Of a DNA stretch of 43,886 nucleotides, positions 41,400 to 43,886 are shown piece after piece (the stretch's first letter is position 1; the number at the start of each line of letters is the position of its first letter). The notes beneath the pieces are model-generated. The model was not told where the DNA came from. It saw nothing but the letters and a program-made list of their open reading frames with translations, and did not search any database. The translations under genes and the position numbers were made by a program. Source of the DNA: Fragilaria crotonensis (taxonomy: Eukaryota; Bacillariophyta; Fragilariophyceae; Fragilariales; Fragilariaceae); assembly GCA_022925895.1 (NCBI GenBank), contig JAKSYS010000524.1:1-43886 (forward strand), in the 5' to 3' direction.

Positions 41400-43886
41400 A
41401 TGGTTCATACGCGCTCAGGGCATAAGGTTGTACACATGGAAGCTTCATACGGGCGTGCAGCTCGAACGGAGTCGAAAAGGCGCCTTCTGAAGAGAAAGTT
41501 GGACTCGTGTACTGCTCGAGTATCCTCAAATGAATTTGGGATGGAAGGGAATACAATGACACCGAGGAGGACAACAAGAGCTCAAATTCAAGTGGAGGAA
41601 GACTTGGCAACACCTCCCAGTGCTTCGAATCGAGTTGCAGCGACTCCGCCTCCGAGAAGTGAACGACTGCTGAGAAGACGACTGCCTACGTGTTCTGACT
41701 TCGGACCGACTCGCCATTTTGCCTTCCAAGGACAAGGTTTCTTTTTTTGCAACCCTTGCGATTTGTGGGATGCTCGCCTTCCAGATTGCAGTGCAAAGGG
41801 GTCCAGAGTGTCGACAAGGTTTGCTTGCACAGCACATCACAACTGCTTTTCACATCCGACATATATTCGCAACGAGCATTGTAGGTCAAGTGATTACCAG
41901 ACGGAAGCAACCAAGGGAACAGATTCTATGCACGAGACCGACTCTTGCCAGGGACGACAGAATCTGTCAACTGCTTCTCATTCTACTAGTTCTGCTGATG
42001 AATTCGATCGCAATGATGATAATGCTTCTGAAGGCGAAGGAAGTAGCTTCAATCCTCACTCGTCGTGGTGTTCAGTCGGGACACCAACTTCTAGAAGTAG
42101 CAGGAATAGTAGTAGAACGCTCAGTAACGAACCGGAAGAAAATGTTGTGTTGAGACTGGTGCACGGTGAAGAGGAACAGCAACAAGAAGACGCTATTCAA
42201 CAAGAAGACACTATTCAAGAAGAAGACGCTGCTAATGAAGTCAATAATCAACCAGCACAAGCTGAGAATGTGATACGGCTATTACATGGTGACGAACACC
42301 CTGAAGTTAATCGCCTAAAGGGTAAGATAGCATTGCTTCGACAGAAAATTCGTGACATGACTCGAAAGAACAAAAGGTTACAAGCAGCGACTGTCGGGAC
42401 GAACGCATTCGGACCTAGTAATGCGGAGGACCCCACCATCAGTCGGAACAAAGCGTTTAAGCATCAAGTGACAGAAGCAATAAATGAGGTTCTGCGCAGG
42501 TATCCTCGCTGGAGTCCAAAACGGACAGGTGCTTTAGTTGCACAGGCGTTATGGGAACAAGCAGTGAATCTGCCTGAATTGCTGAAACTGTCTCGCAAAT
42601 ACTTTCGAGAGAAGGTCTTCACACCTTTTAATGTTTTGCGAGAGATGGACTTGGCAGGTGGTACACTCTCATACGAAGGCATTGACGTGTTGCGTCGGGT
42701 GGAAACTGCAGGACTCAAACGATTCCGAGGTTCCATGATACCTTCGAAATCAGAAATCAAGCGAATGGCTGGGATGGTTGAGTGGTTTGCCCATCCGCGT
42801 TGTCCCTTTGAATTAAAGCAAACATCCAAGGGCGAATCCGTTGAGTTTGACTATGCGAAGTCGATGCTGTGCATAATTCAAGCCTTTCATTTGGACCAGG
42901 TAGGGAAAATACGTTCATTATCTGTTGCATCCTTGATTGACGGTGCATCGCTGTCAAAAAACCTTTCAATAATAGCTGGAGGCATTAAGATAATTGACCG
43001 AGGTGCACGGTGCCCTCTGACAAGAAAACCATTGCTAGACAACCCGACGACAATGAAAGCCCAGTCTCGCAATTTATGCATCCCTTTAAAGTTAATGATG
43101 GGAAGGGAAACGAAAGAGACTTTTGCCCACTTTGCAACTTTGTTTGAATTCCTTGACCAAATTTCTGACGCAAAGACTCTCCCGCCCGAAATGGCAGGCT
43201 TTATGCCATTTGGATGCATGACAAACTGCGATTTGTCGGCGCAGTGGAAGGGCCTCTGCAAGGGAGGAGCGGCAAAGGTGCACACGTTACCCTGTACAGG
43301 GTGCGCCACGGAATCAGACTGTTTGGCCACACCAAATGCTGGGCTGTGCACACGATGGTGCTATGAACATTCGTTGGTGGATCCCGAATGGATGTGCTTC
43401 CACAAAGCGATGGCCACCCCGGAGCGAGTAAGCACTATCAAGGCAGAAGTAGCAGAGCTCCTGTTGGCATTGGGCGGTGCTCTCGACGAGATTAAAGCAG
43501 ATTCACAGATGACTTCTAATGACGTTGATATCGAATCTCCACTGGTTAGTTCAACAACGGATGCGGCCTCCATTCACTTCATTCCAAAAACTGCTCTTGA
43601 GAAGCAGTCCTTCTCGCGGTTGCTCTCGAATGAGCTCATGCTCCGAAGTCTTGACAATGGAGGAAGCATAGAGACGAGACGAGAGAGTCTGCGACATTCT
43701 TTGCTTGGAGAAGCCACGATTGTTCGGCTTAGTAAGGAAATCGCCCATGGCGAGGTAAAGGAAGGGGCATACTTCCTTTTGATGAACACGCTTCCATGTG
43801 TGCTTCACATGGAGAATCGAAACGGAATTAAGCTTCTGACGATGATATTGATTGAAGGACTTTCTAATGCGAAGAAGAAGCTGCTT
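41400..43886 (+). CDS. Large unknown protein running off the right edge, probably element-encoded
   Basis: 829 codons are open without interruption from ATG 41400 to the last base; the C-terminus is outside. The N-terminus MVHTRSGHK and the next 130 residues are basic (RRLLKRKLD; RSERLLRRRLP). Residues about 140-165 hold a Cys/His cluster (CNPCDLWDARLPDC; CTAHHNC). About 190-290 is acidic and Ser/Gln/Glu-rich with repeats of QQEDTIQ/QEEDA. About 303-328 is a coiled coil with leucine-zipper spacing (LKGKIALLRQKIRDM). The second half is globular: WSPKRTGALVAQALW; GFMPFGCMTNCDLSAQWKG; then a zinc-binding-like cluster CTGCATESDC, CTRWCYEH, CFHKAM (about 637-675); and CVLHMENRNGIKLLTMILIEG near the edge. 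This architecture resembles proteins encoded by repetitive elements in stramenopile genomes, but I cannot name the family. No intron or frame break is seen, unlike its neighbours. Confidence 0.75.
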   Translation, partial: MVHTRSGHKVVHMEASYGRAARTESKRRLLKRKLDSCTARVSSNEFGMEGNTMTPRRTTRAQIQVEEDLATPPSASNRVAATPPPRSERLLRRRLPTCSDFGPTRHFAFQGQGFFFCNPCDLWDARLPDCSAKGSRVSTRFACTAHHNCFSHPTYIRNEHCRSSDYQTEATKGTDSMHETDSCQGRQNLSTASHSTSSADEFDRNDDNASEGEGSSFNPHSSWCSVGTPTSRSSRNSSRTLSNEPEENVVLRLVHGEEEQQQEDAIQQEDTIQEEDAANEVNNQPAQAENVIRLLHGDEHPEVNRLKGKIALLRQKIRDMTRKNKRLQAATVGTNAFGPSNAEDPTISRNKAFKHQVTEAINEVLRRYPRWSPKRTGALVAQALWEQAVNLPELLKLSRKYFREKVFTPFNVLREMDLAGGTLSYEGIDVLRRVETAGLKRFRGSMIPSKSEIKRMAGMVEWFAHPRCPFELKQTSKGESVEFDYAKSMLCIIQAFHLDQVGKIRSLSVASLIDGASLSKNLSIIAGGIKIIDRGARCPLTRKPLLDNPTTMKAQSRNLCIPLKLMMGRETKETFAHFATLFEFLDQISDAKTLPPEMAGFMPFGCMTNCDLSAQWKGLCKGGAAKVHTLPCTGCATESDCLATPNAGLCTRWCYEHSLVDPEWMCFHKAMATPERVSTIKAEVAELLLALGGALDEIKADSQMTSNDVDIESPLVSSTTDAASIHFIPKTALEKQSFSRLLSNELMLRSLDNGGSIETRRESLRHSLLGEATIVRLSKEIAHGEVKEGAYFLLMNTLPCVLHMENRNGIKLLTMILIEGLSNAKKKLL

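Noticed and set aside
42887-43351. 154-codon minus-strand frame, and several others at 41398-43808
   Set aside because: They lie opposite the 829-codon plus-strand frame, overlap each other and show no motif; shadows of that frame.
1-43886. tRNA, rRNA, CRISPR arrays and bacterial operon signals
   Set aside because: None could be recognised by eye; small structured RNAs could still be missed without a covariance search.

Overview
The window is eukaryotic nuclear DNA, most likely from a diatom or a close stramenopile relative. The protein-coding genes are eukaryote-specific (Paf1, CWC25, a Tim17-like protein). Introns are few and short (65-96 nt, one of 222 nt) with GT..AG ends. Two proteins begin with a hydrophobic leader ending in an Ala-Phe step, as in diatom plastid presequences. 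The species assignment is inference. Coordinates were read by eye and anchored on open frames.

Layout. 1-9 kb is gene-dense: a 5'-truncated class 3 lipase (+), the Paf1 subunit of the Paf1 transcription-elongation complex (-), a membrane-anchored FG-GAP repeat protein (+), the splicing factor CWC25 (-), a small secreted or plastid-targeted protein (+) and a TrhO-type rhodanese tRNA hydroxylase (-). 9-11.5 kb is non-coding and GTAC-rich, with a decayed hAT-type transposase. 11.5-26.2 kb holds a glutathione peroxidase (+) and, convergent to it, one giant gene (-) of roughly 4,540 codons: SH3 domain, low-complexity linker, a DUF3638/DUF3645-like P-loop helicase-like core, EF-hands and a Vps62-like C-terminus. 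26-30.5 kb is a low-CpG stretch of decayed mobile DNA.

30.5-36 kb has an AlkB dioxygenase (-), a 3.17-kb pogo-like DNA transposon with 18-bp terminal inverted repeats and TA target duplication, a small one-helix membrane protein (+) and a Tim17-family-like protein (-). 36-41 kb is a second transposase gene of a different DDE type, broken by several single-base shifts, followed by a shortened relative of the pogo-like element and a perfect 104-bp spacerless palindrome. From 41.4 kb a single uninterrupted frame of 829 codons runs off the right edge; it is probably element-encoded but I do not recognise its family.

A theme across the window is single-base frame breaks at short homopolymers, in housekeeping genes (Paf1, the giant gene) as well as transposases. 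The simplest reading is consensus error; a biological cause would need reads or RNA to show. No operon logic is expected. The functional links visible are thematic: transcription and splicing (Paf1, CWC25), tRNA and nucleic-acid oxidation chemistry (TrhO, AlkB), peroxide defence (glutathione peroxidase), and a right half shaped by DNA transposons. I found no rRNA, convincing tRNA or CRISPR array.
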